A program made the translations under genes and the position numbers. 64,000 nucleotides of DNA, taken from assembly GCA_031763025.1 (NCBI GenBank), contig JASSKH010000028.1, forward strand, positions 7,327,324 to 7,391,323. Reading direction: 5' to 3'. Below, in pieces: positions 1 to 10,721 of the stretch. Every line of letters starts with the position of its first letter. The first letter of the stretch is position 1. The notes below the pieces were generated by a model, which did no database searches, had not been told where the DNA came from, and saw only the letters and a list, made by a program, of their open reading frames with translations. Origin of the DNA: Macrocystis pyrifera. Its lineage: Eukaryota > Sar > Phaeophyceae > Laminariales > Laminariaceae.

Positions 1-219
1 GAGCTCATCGGTGCCCTCAGGTACTGCCATGAGAGGAACATTGTGCACCGAGACGTGAAGTCGAAGAACATCCTCCTCTCCTCAGGGGGGGGGGACGCCA
101 CCATCAAGCTGTCCGACTTCGGGCTCGCGTGCAGTGTGGCCCGCAGAAACGTAATTACGCCATTGAGGACCCCCGGCTTCTCGGCGCCGGAGATACTCTT
201 GGGAAAACGACACGATACG
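1..219 (+). CDS. Kinase A, catalytic-loop exon (5' part outside window)
   Basis: Codes 73 residues of a Ser/Thr protein kinase catalytic domain, open from the first base, so the ATP-binding lobe lies left of the window. Seen: HRD at residues 16-18 with catalytic D18, K20 and N23 (HRDVKSKN), the Mg-binding DFG at 39-41, and the activation segment ending in APE at 62-64. The DFGLACSV string closely resembles DFGMACSV in kinase B 17.7 kb downstream, which marks the two as paralogues. The exon ends in phase 0 at a GTGAGC donor (220). A run of nine Gs lies inside the loop before DFG and could be a length-unstable coding tract. By family knowledge this is a calcium/calmodulin-dependent kinase-like (CaMK group) enzyme that phosphorylates Ser/Thr of protein substrates; its substrate is unknown. 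All key residues seen are intact. Confidence 0.9.
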
Positions 220-267
220 GTGAGCGGGGAGGTGAAGTGAGGGGAGGGGAGGGGCGGGAAGGGGAGG

Positions 268-626
268 GGGGGTGTGCACTCATTGTCATGCATGGCCGTA
301 CTTGCATGACCGTAGACCCTCGTATCCCTACAATGCCGGGACGGAGAACGTCGGGTCTTCACTGACCAGGCAGACATTACTCGCACCACGCGCGAAGCGC
401 CGTGAGATATTCGTCGAGTCACACGGTGGGTGAGCTACATCCTACTCTTAATAACAACGGCTTGTGAGGCGGGCTTCGGCACTTTGTTCGTACTTTCTTG
501 CATATGGATGGCAGCGTCGAATTAATTGGTGCGGGGGGGGGGGGGGGAGGGGGGGTATACTCATGTCATTCATGGCCGTAGTCGTGTGATCATAGACCCT
601 CGCATCCCTACAATGCCAGTACCGAG
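268..626 (-). repeat. Poly-C-ended dispersed repeat, two 3'-end fragments
   Basis: Minus-strand partial copies of a repeat found many times in this window: about 275-535, and a shorter fragment at 557-626. They carry its landmarks GCATGGCCGTA, CTACAATGCC and CGAAGCGCCGTGAG (plus-strand view). Each starts at a G-rich run, the reverse complement of the family's poly-C end. They lie in the first visible intron of kinase A. Bases 640-690 resemble, weakly, the reverse complement of the LINE 3' end found at 26.8 kb. Confidence 0.75.
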
Positions 627-779
627 GGGGGGTGTAAAATTGTCATATATGGCCGCAGTCGTACAACCATTAACCCTTGCGCGCGTTCCTTTCGAGACAG
701 GGCGAGGGGGGGGGGAGGTAAGGATTATGGTTGGTGGGGAGGGGGGGGAAATGTGCCCTTTTACGCTTTGAGTTTTCCC

Positions 780-860
780 CCTTGGGGACACAAACGGGTT
801 TGAACCGGTGTTGCATGTATCAACCGAAGCGCTTGACCCTCCTGATGGCACAATGGCGCC
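780..860 (-). repeat. tRNA-like (SINE head) remnant
   Basis: The reverse complement carries a B-box-like GGTTCAAACCC inside a roughly 75-nt stretch with tRNA-like spacing. The arms do not pair well enough for a tRNA gene, so a tRNA-derived SINE head is likelier. It lies in a kinase A intron; nothing else is recognised in 860-1290. Confidence 0.35.
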
Positions 861-1296
861 ATCAGCTTGTCTGTTGCTGAACTTGGAAAAAGAACATGCT
901 GTATTTTGGACTGCGCGGTTTGGCTGGCAAATATAGCACGGGTTTTCTTGTCCCACCTCTCGAAGAGGGTCGCGGGTGGGGTTTCCACATTTTTTTACGG
1001 CGGACGGCGCTATCTTTGGCCTTTCGTTTCCACGCGGAGCCTTTTTAAACTGCTGTATCCACCCACGTTTCCGAGATAATCTCCTTGGAATCACACTTGG
1101 GGTGGTTCTTCTCCGGTATTTTTTACGAACTAAAAAGCTAAACGCGTAGTCTAATTGATGTAATACAGTGCGAAGGATGAAGGAAGTGATATTGATGCTG
1201 TTGGCCGGACGTACTTGCGTGGTTTCTACACTACGGTACCTCGGTATTAATAACAGTCAGTAGAAATCGATTTGTTTCTCTTGCTACTACTATACT

Positions 1297-1318
1297 CCTG
1301 CTGCTGCTACTACTACTA

Positions 1319-1406
<88 letters not shown>

Positions 1407-1462
1407 CACTGCTGCCACTACTACTACTACTTCTACTTCTACTTCTACTTCTACTACTACCA
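1297..1462. repeat. (CTA)n/(CTG)n compound microsatellite
   Basis: About 165 bp of interrupted CTA, CTG and TTC triplets in the intron before kinase A exon 1846-2001. Both strands show long open frames (poly-Tyr or poly-Ser) that are only the translation of the triplet. The remaining intron to 1845 is AT-rich with scattered ATCACAA motifs (1610-1780). Confidence 0.95.
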
Positions 1463-1845
1463 CTGTACCAGGGTATGTACCTTCGCACGTTTTAATTCAC
1501 GTTCCGTCTTTTTTCTGTTTTTCTGTGCGTCCGTTGTCCGTTTCCCGTTCTTCCGTTCTCTTGCTCTCCGTTCTCTCTCGCGCCACCCTACTGCGTCCGC
1601 GTCATAAAAATACCACGATATCACAACATCCACAACAACATCGTGTTATCACACTATTGTCGTATCATAATTTCGTAATATGCACAATCTATCACAACAT
1701 CGCATTATCGCGACATGATACGCACTATTTTTTGTTGTTGCAATTTGTATCTCGATATCACAATATCACAAAAAATACGTGATATGTATCATAACCACAC
1801 ACATTTGTACATACACACATACGCATACACGTCCGCACACGATAG

Positions 1846-2001
1846 TCTGTGGACATGTGGAGCATCGGCGTGGTGATCTATGTCTTGCTGAGCGGGCTCC
1901 ACCCTTTCTACGACAGCAACCTAACGAAGATGTTCATGCGGGTCGCGGCGGCTGACTTCGAGTTCAGCTATAGCTGGATGAACATCACCCGGGAGGCGAA
2001 G
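1846..2001 (+). CDS. Kinase A, subdomain IX exon
   Basis: Codes 52 residues in phase 0 at both ends. The acceptor AG is at 1844-1845 and the donor GTGACA at 2002. It starts SVDMWSIGVVIY: the D of DxWSxGV stabilises the catalytic loop. It continues LLSGLHPFYDSN and ends WMNITREAK, the point where CaMK-group kinases read WxxISxxAK. Joined to exon 1-219 it reads continuously (KRHDT then SVDMW), which supports both splice sites. Kinase B exon 25700-25858 is its counterpart, with the same junctions and 53 residues. No frame damage is seen. Confidence 0.9.
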
Positions 2002-2043
2002 GTGACAACGACGAGGGTTACAGTACTGGTTGAGTAGTGTCGG

Positions 2044-2182
2044 GGTGCCCGCTATAGTGCCTGTGAAATTTCTTGCCACAGATGGGATTAAGCGGTGTGG
2101 CAGTGTGCGGAGTAATTGGTGCCGGTTGACGCTATAGTATCGGTTTTGGTGGCTGGCGCATACCGGCACTATAGAGGGACCA
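2044..2182. mobile_element. Small TIR element (MITE) with CTATAGTGCC ends
   Basis: The ends are inverted repeats: GCTATAGTGCC near 2051 and its counterpart GGCACTATAG near 2165, each followed outward by GGG/CCC. A second element with similar ends is at 15868-16022. It is too short to code. The target-site duplication is unclear. It sits 42 bp after a kinase A splice donor. Confidence 0.5.
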
Positions 2183-2452
2183 ATACTGCACGTCCTTTCT
2201 TTTATCCCGTATATTTGCACAAGCCTCCCCTCCGGGGTGTGGTTGACTTGAAATCCCGGGGACGTCGAAATTTGAAAAGGGGGAATACAGGCGTTCCTAC
2301 GTGCACGTGATACGTGAATGAGCCTAGATGAGGTTCGCTGCTGTTGTACCGCTGCTGTTGGGCTGCCTGTGTACCTGTTGTACTGCGCGGGTGCTTTGGG
2401 GATTCAGAGGAGGTTCGGGTGGGAATCGTCCAGATTATGTTCTCTTAGAATC

Positions 2453-2622
2453 GCAGTCCCGTTTCGGGGACGAACCAGTCAAATTAGAAGTATTATGGGG
2501 GACCATTGTAAATAGGACCTACGGTACACACTAAACCCTATGTATTTACCTATTTTTACTGATAGTATTTGGTCCGACTAACTATGGTCCCCCGTAATAG
2601 TTTGTCCCCAAATCGGGACTGC
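2453..2622. mobile_element. 170-bp MITE, GCAGTCCC ends (GGGGGACC family)
   Basis: Terminal inverted repeats of 19 bp (17 matching) at 2453-2471 and 2604-2622. A second inverted pair nests inside: TATTATGGGGGACCATTGT at 2491 and its counterpart ending at 2598. The whole element can fold into one long hairpin. Related copies are at 37356-37465 and 56971-57078, with a rearranged one at 56156-56335. No coding capacity. Confidence 0.75.
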
Positions 2623-2853
2623 AGTCCTAAACGGGTGAAGATTGTGTTCAGAGAAGATACACAGAAATGCCGCTCGTGGCTGTCACAAAGGGAATAGACC
2701 TGCGAGTGCATCTGCGTTTGTACCATCGGCAGCCACAACGTATAGAGGCCACGAACGAGGACGGTGTCGAAAAAGAGTCGAAAAATAGTGGCGAGTATCA
2801 TGTATAGGGCCGTGAGGTGGCTTGGCTTTTGACTTGATTGACTCGACGGCGTG

Positions 2854-3486
2854 CTAGTAGTTGGGTGTCGGGAGAAAGTCAACTAACCGACTTTTTTTCA
2901 GTCTATTGAAACAACGAACACAAATCGGAGCCACAAACGCCCCATAGTCAGATAGATATATGCCAAACACACAGAACTCCTCAAAATTACCGCACGCCAC
3001 GAACTGCTGTATAAAGTTCACCAAACTATTAACTGCGTATAGCCGGTGCATAGTTACAGTCAACCAACGCACAGCCTCACCGCCATGGTAGCTGTTAACC
3101 CTGATTGGGACATGAGAGGTAAACAACTTTCCAAAACGAAGCGAAGATTTTACAGCACGGTCGTGCAAAAAATGCAGCCCGGGCTGCCGCGGCGAAGGGA
3201 TGTGCTGCGTCCGGGGGTGCAACCGGAAGGAGAAGATACACCACGATACCCGGGCAGCATGGTGATAACCTCTGCTGCTGCACGCTCCTGCCATCAACCC
3301 CTTTGGGTGTTGAAGACAGCGACCAAAACAATGGTTGATAAGTTTGGTGCAATCAACCATTGAACCGTCTACGAGCAGCAGCGTGAGCGCCCAGTAGCAG
3401 TACGGGTAGGTAGGATCATGCTGCGCCCATGCCGTACGATTACTTGCATGCAACCATTGTAACACGGACACCAACCATTGTATCAT
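2854..3486 (-). CDS. Unrecognised 210-residue ORF in kinase A intron
   Basis: An uninterrupted minus-strand frame of 210 codons from an ATG at 3486. I recognise no family. The protein is rich in Cys, His and aromatic residues, with no clear signal peptide, membrane helix or repeat. It lies antisense inside the 2.8-kb kinase A intron. A frame this long can arise by chance or from a decayed transposon in sequence of this composition. The following intron (3487-4490) holds only a short AT tract and a faint piece of the repeat also seen near 7.3 and 39.1 kb. Confidence 0.15.
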   Translation of the reverse strand: MIQWLVSVLQWLHASNRTAWAQHDPTYPYCYWALTLLLVDGSMVDCTKLINHCFGRCLQHPKGLMAGACSSRGYHHAARVSWCIFSFRLHPRTQHIPSPRQPGLHFLHDRAVKSSLRFGKLFTSHVPIRVNSYHGGEAVRWLTVTMHRLYAVNSLVNFIQQFVACGNFEEFCVFGIYLSDYGAFVAPICVRCFNRLKKSRLVDFLPTPNY

Positions 3487-4493
3487 CCCCTGTAGTAATC
3501 GTCACCCCTGATCGTCAGTTTTCCTCTTGCAAATTCCCGCGTGGACTCACAGAAATATCCGAAGACCGCAATGGTTAACGTGTCGTTCTTACGTTGCTGT
3601 ACCTTGGTCCCAATTAGGGATGATTGTGTTGGAAGGAAAAAAAGTAGTATCAGGTGATGCATATATATATATTTAAATGCGTGTTGAATAAGGAGGTAAG
3701 TTGAAATTTGGATGACGATAAATCGCCGACTAGTTAGTTGCGTGCGACAATAATTTTACGGAGAGTTCTGCGTCTTATTGCACCCTTCTGACCGGCGCGC
3801 TTTTTGGCCCGGTTCGGATTTTTTTGGCTATATGTAGACTTAAAAAACGTCGCTTACGTTGGCTCACTTGGCCACCCGACTAACTATATTGCTGTCAAGT
3901 CCAACCAAGGCATGCCTTGCCCACAGCCTTCCCAGTAGTGTCGGAGTGATGTGAAGGCGTAAAGCAGTAGGCGATGCACGTTAGAGACTGGCTATATACT
4001 GATATGCATGGGGGGGGTCTGTCTCTGCCTTGGTAATAGCCACTCACACAAGGTGCCTGACGACTAAATGCTTGGGTGTTACGTAGAACTTCTTGTGTTG
4101 GATACCTGCTCGCCGGATGGATGTCGCCCAAACAAGGCGGATGCAAAATTCCCATCCAGACAGGCGAATACGCCTGCCGGGTATACTGAGGGGACACATA
4201 CTACAAATCATAACGCCGCAACAGGGAAGAGGGAATCCCACAACACTGGCCCACCCCGACGGGCTGTATACGCAGATACATAGACCAGGCGGGCAGCATA
4301 ATTCATCCGGAGAATTCAGATCGTTGGTCCTCACTGGCAAAGTCATGAGCGCACGGCAAGAGCCGCTGAATAGACCAGCTAGGCTTTCTACATACATGGG
4401 CAGCACGGCAGCAATAGGAGAGGACATGACAGGACAGGATACGTCCATTTCGAACATAATCCCTGTAAACAACTGCGGCGTACCCGCGAATGA

Positions 4494-4576
4494 GCCCCCC
4501 TCCTCCCCCCCTCCCCCCCCTCTTCGTCCCCTCCCCCTTCCACTTCCCCTCCCGGCCCCTCCCCGTCCCCTCCCTC

Positions 4577-4607
<31 letters not shown>

Positions 4608-4790
4608 GCCCCCCAATCTCCTCCGCCCCTCATCCCCCCCCTTCTCCGTCCCCCCTCCCCTTGCCCTTCCCGCCCCCTTTCCCCCGGCCCCTCCCCTTCC
4701 CTTCCCCTCCCTCACCCTCGCCCAACACTCTTTCCTGATTCTACGGGTGGCGCCCGCCCCCCCCCCCCTTCATCCAACTTGTGCCCCTAT
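4494..4790 (+). repeat. C-rich polypyrimidine tract before splice acceptor
   Basis: Nearly 300 bases almost wholly of C and T on the plus strand, including a C run near 4588-4606, ending just before the acceptor CATTCAG of the next kinase A exon. It gives a Pro-rich open frame that runs into the exon, but that is composition. Such tracts can form triplex DNA and also act as an oversized polypyrimidine tract. Confidence 0.85.
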
Positions 4791-4797
4791 CATTCAG

Positions 4798-4977
4798 GAT
4801 TTCGTGTTCAGGCTCCTCACAGCAGACCCGGCGATCCGAATGACGGCAGCGGAGGCCGCCAGCCACCCCTGGCTGCACGCCGCGGACGATTCGCTGGCGA
4901 GCGTCGACCTTTGCAGAAATCTGGAGCAAATCAAGGTCTTCCAGGCCAAGATCAAGCTGCGCTCGATGATTAAGACG
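4798..4977 (+). CDS. Kinase A, C-lobe end and regulatory-helix exon
   Basis: Codes 60 residues after acceptor AG at 4796-4797; donor GTGAGG at 4978. It opens DFVFRLLTADPAIRMTAAEA and then HPWL, the end of the kinase fold, where R of the RMTAAEA block pairs with APE. After HPWL a basic helix follows, ending KIKLRSMIKT, the place where CaMK-group enzymes carry the autoinhibitory/calmodulin-binding helix. Kinase B exon 27574-27753 has the same length and layout (AKRKLLATVRS). If the GT is not used, the frame reads through to a stop at 5041-5043. The two paralogues' read-through tails do not resemble each other, so a further unfound exon is likelier. Confidence 0.88.
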
Positions 4978-5258
4978 GTGAGGGGGCAAAGGGAGGTCGT
5001 GGTCGTGGATGCCTGGGTGCGTGGGTGGGTGGGAATGAGCTAATTGGTCCCCTGGAGAAGTGTACCCCGCGTCTTTCGGGGATATACTATTTATCGGAAT
5101 TACTGTAGGTTGATTTTGGCAGTAGTGATAGGGATGAAATGGTCGGTCCTCGTGGTACGGTTATTGGCCACCTTGTGAAGATGGCTGATCACGTGGTTGG
5201 TCATGTCGTCTTGTTAAGATGGTTCGCAATCTCCTTATTTTGTTCTTGCCCGGAGTCG

Positions 5259-5362
<104 letters not shown>

Positions 5363-5960
5363 AGAGGTGTGATAGCCGACACGAAGGATCGGACGAAGGG
5401 CTATAGAGCCCTTTTTTTAAGTACTGCGAAAATGACCCCACAGTAATAATTTCAAGCCAGTTTGGCCACCCAAACGCGGGTGCAACTTCTAAACAAAGTT
5501 GCTGCTCGTACTCATAGGAGCGTACTCACAGGAGACCGCGGTTTGACCGTTTGACTTGAAACTTCCGCACTCCAAAACTATGACGGCGGGGCACAGCAAT
5601 CAGAACCCAGCACGCAATGCTTGGGTATTATTACCACATTCCCCCGTAGTACGTACATAGTTATTGTAGACTTCTGTAAACCCCCTTAAAACCGCGCCCG
5701 ATTTTTTGCGGAACAAATCGCTTGTGGTTACGTAGTGTATACTTACTTGCAGTATATACAGGGGCCACATACGGCCCAAAAAAGGTCGTAGCGTGTCCCA
5801 AAGATCGAAGGATCGCACGCAGATTTTTCGCAAAGACGGGGCCTTTTCCCTTTTTCGACGTAATTTTCGATTGTCACGGCTGCGGATGTCTTTCAAACAA
5901 AATGGAATTACAAAAAAAAAACCCGGTATCCTACGTACGTACCACGTATAATATAAAACT

Positions 5961-6255
5961 TGTCCCGAGATAGAAGTCACCATTCTGTCCCGAGATAGAA
6001 ATTACCACTGTGTCCCGAAGTAGAAGTTACCATTCTGTCCCAAAGTGGAAGTTACAATTCTGTCCCGAAATAGACGTTACCACACTCTGTCCCGAATTAG
6101 TTACCAACTCTGTCCCGAAATAGACGTTACTACACTCTGTCCCGAATTAGTTACCAACTCTGTCCCGAAATAGAAGATACCACTCTATCCCGAAGTGTAA
6201 GTTACTACTCTGTCCCAAAGCGTAAGTCACTGCTCTGTCCCGAAACAGAAGGGCC
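5961..6255 (+). repeat. 25-bp minisatellite, 12 units
   Basis: Twelve units of about 25 bp, each beginning TGTCCCGAA or a one-base variant. The starts (5961, 5986, 6011, 6036, 6061, 6088, 6111, 6138, 6161, 6186, 6211, 6236) give mostly 25-bp spacing, but a 27+23 pair occurs twice in a row, so a 50-bp dimer was itself duplicated. Confidence 0.92.
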
Positions 6256-6496
6256 GTTTGTAGATTATTGTAAAATCCGGATGGAACTTTTGCTTCGGGG
6301 CAAAAAGGTAACTAAGATATTTTGGTCATGGCGGGGGAACGAATCAACCGCTTGGAACCAGTGTGGGCTTAATTTTGAAAGCACTTAGAGGGGTTCATTC
6401 ACCCCGCTACAGATTTTAACTGCGAGACGCAGGACGCGTTTTTTTGGGTGGAAAGATAGCTTGAAATTGGAGTTGGCTGGTTTGTGCAGTGTGGCA

Positions 6497-6930
6497 ATTT
6501 CCTACAGTACTATTTCACGCTGCCAACGATCATTCAAAGTAAGTATTGGATTGGATGAGGCCTCCTGCTCCGGAGCAGGAGGGCCCCGCCCGGGATAAAC
6601 CCCGCGGTGAGTACGCTGTCAGCGCGGCGCCCATCCCTGGGATTGAAATTATCGTGTTGAAAAAACTACTACTAAGCCTGTAGGGTGGGTGGGAAGGTCT
6701 GTATTTTTCCTGTGCCTATCACCCTGTTCTCGCAGGGTAGGCTAGGCTTCGACAGACTGATCGCTTCGTGCGTTCTAACTCTGAGTAAATCCAACAAATC
6801 CTGGATTCATATCGTTGTACCACAGATTGGTTCCTTGGATTGGGTCACGACTTTACTACAATATTCTTTCACCCTGCCAACGATCATTCTAAGTAAGTAT
6901 TGGGTTGGATGAAGCCTCCTGCCCCGGTCG
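6497..6930 (+). repeat. Dispersed repeat bounded by 75-bp direct repeats
   Basis: CAACGATCATTCAAAGTAAG near 6525 and its near-copy near 6880 belong to 75-bp direct repeats about 365 bp apart. The core between them (6690-6850, containing AATCCTGGATTCATATCGTT) recurs in reverse at 22934-23060 and at 23678-23756 plus 24590-24700, where it brackets a tyrosine-recombinase fragment. The direct repeats may be short LTR-like ends of a non-autonomous retroelement; no coding frame is seen. Confidence 0.6.
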
Positions 6931-7149
6931 GTGGTCCTACCCAAACTTCCTTCTGTTTCTTTGTTCGTGATTCGCCACCTACCGGGCGCTGTGTCGTCTC
7001 ACCCAGACTTGCGTCGTACTGCTAGATTTTAGCCGTGCGTGGGCGCGCACGCAGAGAAAACTGGCTCAATTTCCTCCTGAAGAGCGTCTCGGGGGTTGGG
7101 GACACGTATTGTATGTAGTATCGGCCCCTGCCAGGGTTTGCGTATTGAG

Positions 7150-7590
7150 CAGGTCCTCGTTGTTACTCGTTCGTGTTGGTTGCTTAGAGATAGAAGAAGA
7201 ATAGCTTTGTTTCACAATCCGGCCATGAAGGATAACCGACCTTTAAGGACCACACCATAACACTAGCCCACTCTGATGAACCGTACAACATACGCAGAAA
7301 TATGGAAAGTTCGGGGAAAGGTAGGCGCGACCAATATCCCGCCTGTCCCCTGTTTTCTCATCTAAGACAAGCCCCCTCAAGTCATACGAATACGTTCCCG
7401 TATACAAGTTCTATCAGATAACCTGCCTTTTAGGACAACACCATAACACTAGCCCACTCTGATGAACCGTACAACATACGGAAAAATATGGAAAATTAGG
7501 GGGAACCCGGTTCCACGAGCTAGAACATGAGTCAAAGATGCGGCTGCTCAAAACCCATTCGCACACCTCTGAACGGTGAGGTTACGAGGC
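7150..7590 (+). repeat. Dispersed repeat (TAGAGATAGAAGAAG family)
   Basis: Shares long stretches with 25888-26175 and 38825-39235. Landmarks are GCTTAGAGATAGAAGAAG, ACACTAGCCCACTCTGATGA and CACGAGCTAGAACATGAGTC. In this copy the ACACTAGCCC segment is duplicated, about 186 bp apart (7231 and 7418 regions). No coding capacity recognised. Confidence 0.7.
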
Positions 7591-7659
7591 TCCTATCTGA
7601 TAACCGGACTTTCAGAGCGATAACATAGTACCCTCCCCCCCCCTCCCCCCCCCCCCCCC

Positions 7660-8174
7660 TATATATATATATAGGTTGGGTTGGCGTCGGTTGGCGACGA
7701 CGCTGTAAAACACGCCCCTCACTGCGTGAGCTAGACAATCAGGGTTTCTTTTTGTTTTTGGGGGTCACCACGGCTGGCGGTCGAGTTAGATCATTTTTGT
7801 GCGGCGAGAACCTTAACTCCGCACAAGGGGGATAATCGTATCACGTAGTGTGTATATGGTGAGAGACCCACGAGGCAGTTACATAGTAAACCCATTTCTG
7901 TCTCTGGAAGTGGCCACACCAGAAAATGAATCAGTTCACTGACGCTGTTATCCATGTGCAAGCAAATCCGCCTCAAAAGTGGTTCTTAGTAGGATGCAGC
8001 TCACCCTTCATGCGACTCGCTCAATACCTCACGGCGCTTCGCGCTTGGTGCAAGCAATGTCTACCTGGTCGATGAAAACCCGGCGTGCTCCGTCCCGGCA
8101 TTGTGGGGATGCGAGGGTCTATGGTCACACGAATACGGCCATGCAAAATATCGGACCCACCCCTCCCCCGCTCT
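7660..8174 (+). mobile_element. Poly-C-ended dispersed repeat, near-complete copy
   Basis: Begins at a TATATATA run with AGGTTGGGTTGGCGTCGG and ends in a C-rich stretch after the GCATTGTGGGGATGCGAGG block. Inside are ACTGCGTGAGCTAGACA, a poly-T/GGGGGT stretch, CTCCGCACAAGGGGGAT and GGCGCTTCGCGCTTGGTGCA. About 510 bp with no conserved long frame. It lies between the kinases. Confidence 0.8.
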
Positions 8175-8731
8175 CATGCGTATCGTATGCCTCGGGGGTG
8201 GAAATTAATGAGTGCACACTTAAAGAATAAACTTCAAAAATAAAACCGAATGCGTAGCTCAAGTCTACAATTGATTAATTTAACCCATAAGATCGAGGCT
8301 GTGGCTGCGTGCTCCCCGGGCGATTCATATTCTCGTCACCATAAACCAGGAATTATGTCACCGGCTGAGTGCCACCGGTTCTCGCGAGAACGGAAAATGC
8401 GGAAGAAAAATCCCGGCCTTTTGTCTTGTTTTGAGTTTCTTTTTTTCTTTTGGCAACGCTCGTTCGTGTCGATTGGCATTGTTTTTGGTATTCATAGCCG
8501 TATTTCCAAGCAGTCCTTCGAGCTCTCTCTGACTTCTAATGATACATGTATTTTCCAGCTTTCGGACTCTTTCGTGCATACTTCGTGTCCCTGAAATCGG
8601 GAAATAAGACAATGTTTCTAACATATCATGCGTGTTTTTTATAACATAATGTGTCTTTTATACCAACGAAAAACGATGTTCGTTCTTTCGGAAACGAAAA
8701 CGAAAACGATAAAAAAAAAACACAGGTGCTC

Positions 8732-8950
8732 ATGGCTCGGAGGCTGATCTCGTGCGGCAAGTTTTCGGATAGATTCGTGCTGGGAAAGTATCTGTCAGAG
8801 GGAAGCTTCGCGAAGGTCTTCATGGCGACCGCCGTGGAAAGGAGCCCAGAGCCGGGGAAGGGGTTGCCGCCGCCGCCGGCTGAGTTCGCCGTGAAGCGAA
8901 CAGCCCGACAGGGCCTCAGCGACTTCGGGGAGCAGTGCGTTTACGACGAG
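8732..8950 (+). CDS. Kinase B exon 1, ATP-binding lobe
   Basis: Codes residues 1-73 of kinase B from ATG 8732. The Gly-rich loop is LSEGSFAKV (21-29): the second Gly is kept, the first is Ser and the third Ala, the latter common in CaMK relatives. K55 in FAVKRT is the ATP-binding lysine, preceded by an unusual PEPGKGLPPPP insertion between strands 2 and 3. E73, the last codon before the GTGCGT donor at 8951, aligns with the helix-C glutamate. An in-frame ATG at 8651 would add 27 low-complexity residues. An AG at 8724-8725 just upstream could instead be an acceptor for an unseen first exon. Phase 0. This begins a 317-residue, five-exon CaMK-like kinase. Confidence 0.88.
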
Positions 8951-9052
8951 GTGCGTGATATATGTGACAGGTACATACGTGGTCAGCAAAAAAAATGTAT
9001 ATCTTTGTTTCGGCCGGGTTTTTGGGAAGACGAGACAAGCAGCGTGTTACCA

Positions 9053-9104
9053 GTGCCAGGTATCTTTGTTTCCAGGAAGACGCCTTGGTACATACCTGGC
9101 ATCT
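9053..9104. repeat. Short inverted repeat, GCCAGGTAT/ATACCTGGC
   Basis: TGCCAGGTAT near 9055 and its exact reverse complement ATACCTGGCA near 9094 bracket about 30 bp. It is a small hairpin related to the TACCWGGTA motif enriched through the window (one exact copy follows at 9147-9155). It is in intron 1 of kinase B; 9160-9650 holds nothing else recognised. Confidence 0.6.
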
Positions 9105-9654
9105 GTATACAGCAGTAGTACATGTAGTCTATAGTCTATATATTGATACCTGGTATATATGTTAGTTTCGAATCAGTCGGATTTTTAGGAAGGTGTCAAG
9201 CAGAGTGTTCACGATCAAAGGTGCGTGATACAGATACACACGTTCGCAAGCAATTGCCCCGGACCCCTGAAAATGCTCAGGTGACCCCAACCAGGCGCGC
9301 TCCGGCCACAAGTCTACCGCACTCTCCCTCAGTCTTGGCATCGTGTACAGTTGGCACCCCGTTTTTAGAGCGCCCCGTGACAAGCCTATATGGGCGCGGT
9401 TATATAGCTAATGGTTGCTGTTTTCTGCGGTGGACAATATGTAGCTTTTGGAATAGACGGGGCAGGTTGGTTTGACCACTATCAAGTCTCCGAGTTCTCT
9501 TATCTGGGCCTCTCCTAGACCTGTGTGCCCACTGCAGTCAACTGGGTGAGCTCTGCATGCTGATTGGGCGTCCCCATCCGTAACCACTGTGGAATTGAAC
9601 TTACGTGATTTAGTTTATCTTCCCCAGCCCCCACCCCTACATTATATACCTGGT

Positions 9655-10170
9655 GTATATAGGTTGGGTTGGCGGCGACTGGCGGCGACGTTGTAACACA
9701 TGCCTCTCACTGCGTGAGCTAGACAACCAGGATACAGTTTTTTTTGTTTTTGTTTTTTTGGTGGTCATCACGGCTGGCGGTCAAGTTAGATCATTTTTGT
9801 GCGGGGAGAACCTTAACTCCGCACAAGGGGGATGATCGTATCATGTAGTGTGTATATGGTGAGTTACCCACGAGGCAGTTACATACCAAACCCATTGATG
9901 TCTCTGAACGTGGCCACACCAGAAAATGTGAATCAACTAATTGACGCCGTCATCCATATGCAAGCAAATCCGCCTCACAAGCGTTTGTTAGCAGGATGCA
10001 GCTCGACCTTCATGCGACTCGCCCAACACCTCATGGCGCTTCGCGCTTGGTGCAAGCAATGTCTGCCTGGTCGGTGAAAACCCGACGTGCTCAGTCTCGG
10101 CATTGTAGGGATGCGAGGGTCCATGGTCATACGACTACGGCCATGCATGATATCGAGTACACCCCCCCCC
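9655..10170 (+). mobile_element. Poly-C-ended dispersed repeat, complete copy 1 of tandem pair
   Basis: A full-length copy, from TATATAGGTTGGGTTGGCGG to a C run at 10161-10170, in kinase B intron 1. A second copy follows head-to-tail after a 20-bp AT spacer that carries TACCTGGTA (10180-10188). Confidence 0.85.
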
Positions 10171-10190
10171 TATATTATATACCTGGTATA

Positions 10191-10687
10191 TAGATAGGTT
10201 GGGTTGGTGTCGGTAGGCGACGACGCTGTAAAACACGCCTCTCACTGTGTGAGTCAGACAGCCAGGGCACCGTTTTTTTTTTTTTTTGGCGGTTACCACG
10301 GCTGGCGATCAAGTTACGTATATCATTTTTGTTCGGGGAGAACTTTTACTCCGCACAAGGGGGGTGATCGTATCACGTAGTGTGTATACCGTGAGGCACC
10401 CACGAGGCAGTTACATAGTAAACCCATTGCTCTCTCTAGAAGTGGCCACACCTGAAATTAAATCAATTAATTGATGCTGTCATCCATACGCAAGTCCGCC
10501 TCTAAAGCGGTTCATGGCAAGATGCAGCTCACCCTTCATGCGACTCGCCCAACACCTCGCGGCGCTTCGCGCTTGGTGTAAGCAATGTCTGCCTCGTCGG
10601 TGAAAATCCGACGCGCTCCGTCCCGACATTGTAGGGATGCGAGGGTCTATGGGCATACGACTACGGCCATGCATGGCAATGAGTACA

Positions 10688-10719
<32 letters not shown>
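10191..10719 (+). mobile_element. Poly-C-ended dispersed repeat, complete copy 2 of tandem pair
   Basis: A full-length copy from GATAGGTTGGGTTGGTGTCG to an uninterrupted run of about 31 C at 10689-10719. Together with the preceding copy it gives the clearest view of the family's two ends. The stretch 10720-11480 is intron with no recognised feature. Confidence 0.85.

Positions 10720-10721
<2 letters not shown>

Noticed and set aside
1231..1607. Poly-Ser and poly-Tyr open frames
   Set aside because: They are only the translation of the CTA/CTG microsatellite on the two strands.
4093..5043. A 316-codon plus frame as one protein with a Pro-rich linker and kinase tail
   Set aside because: The frame is open because of the C-rich tract; the acceptor at 4797 and the paralogue's exon border show that coding starts at 4798.
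5961..6255. CRISPR array
   Set aside because: Units are contiguous 25-bp repeats without unique spacers, in eukaryotic sequence.
6497..6930. A complete LTR retrotransposon
   Set aside because: Direct repeats of 75 bp exist, but there is no coding sequence, primer site or polypurine tract that I can show.
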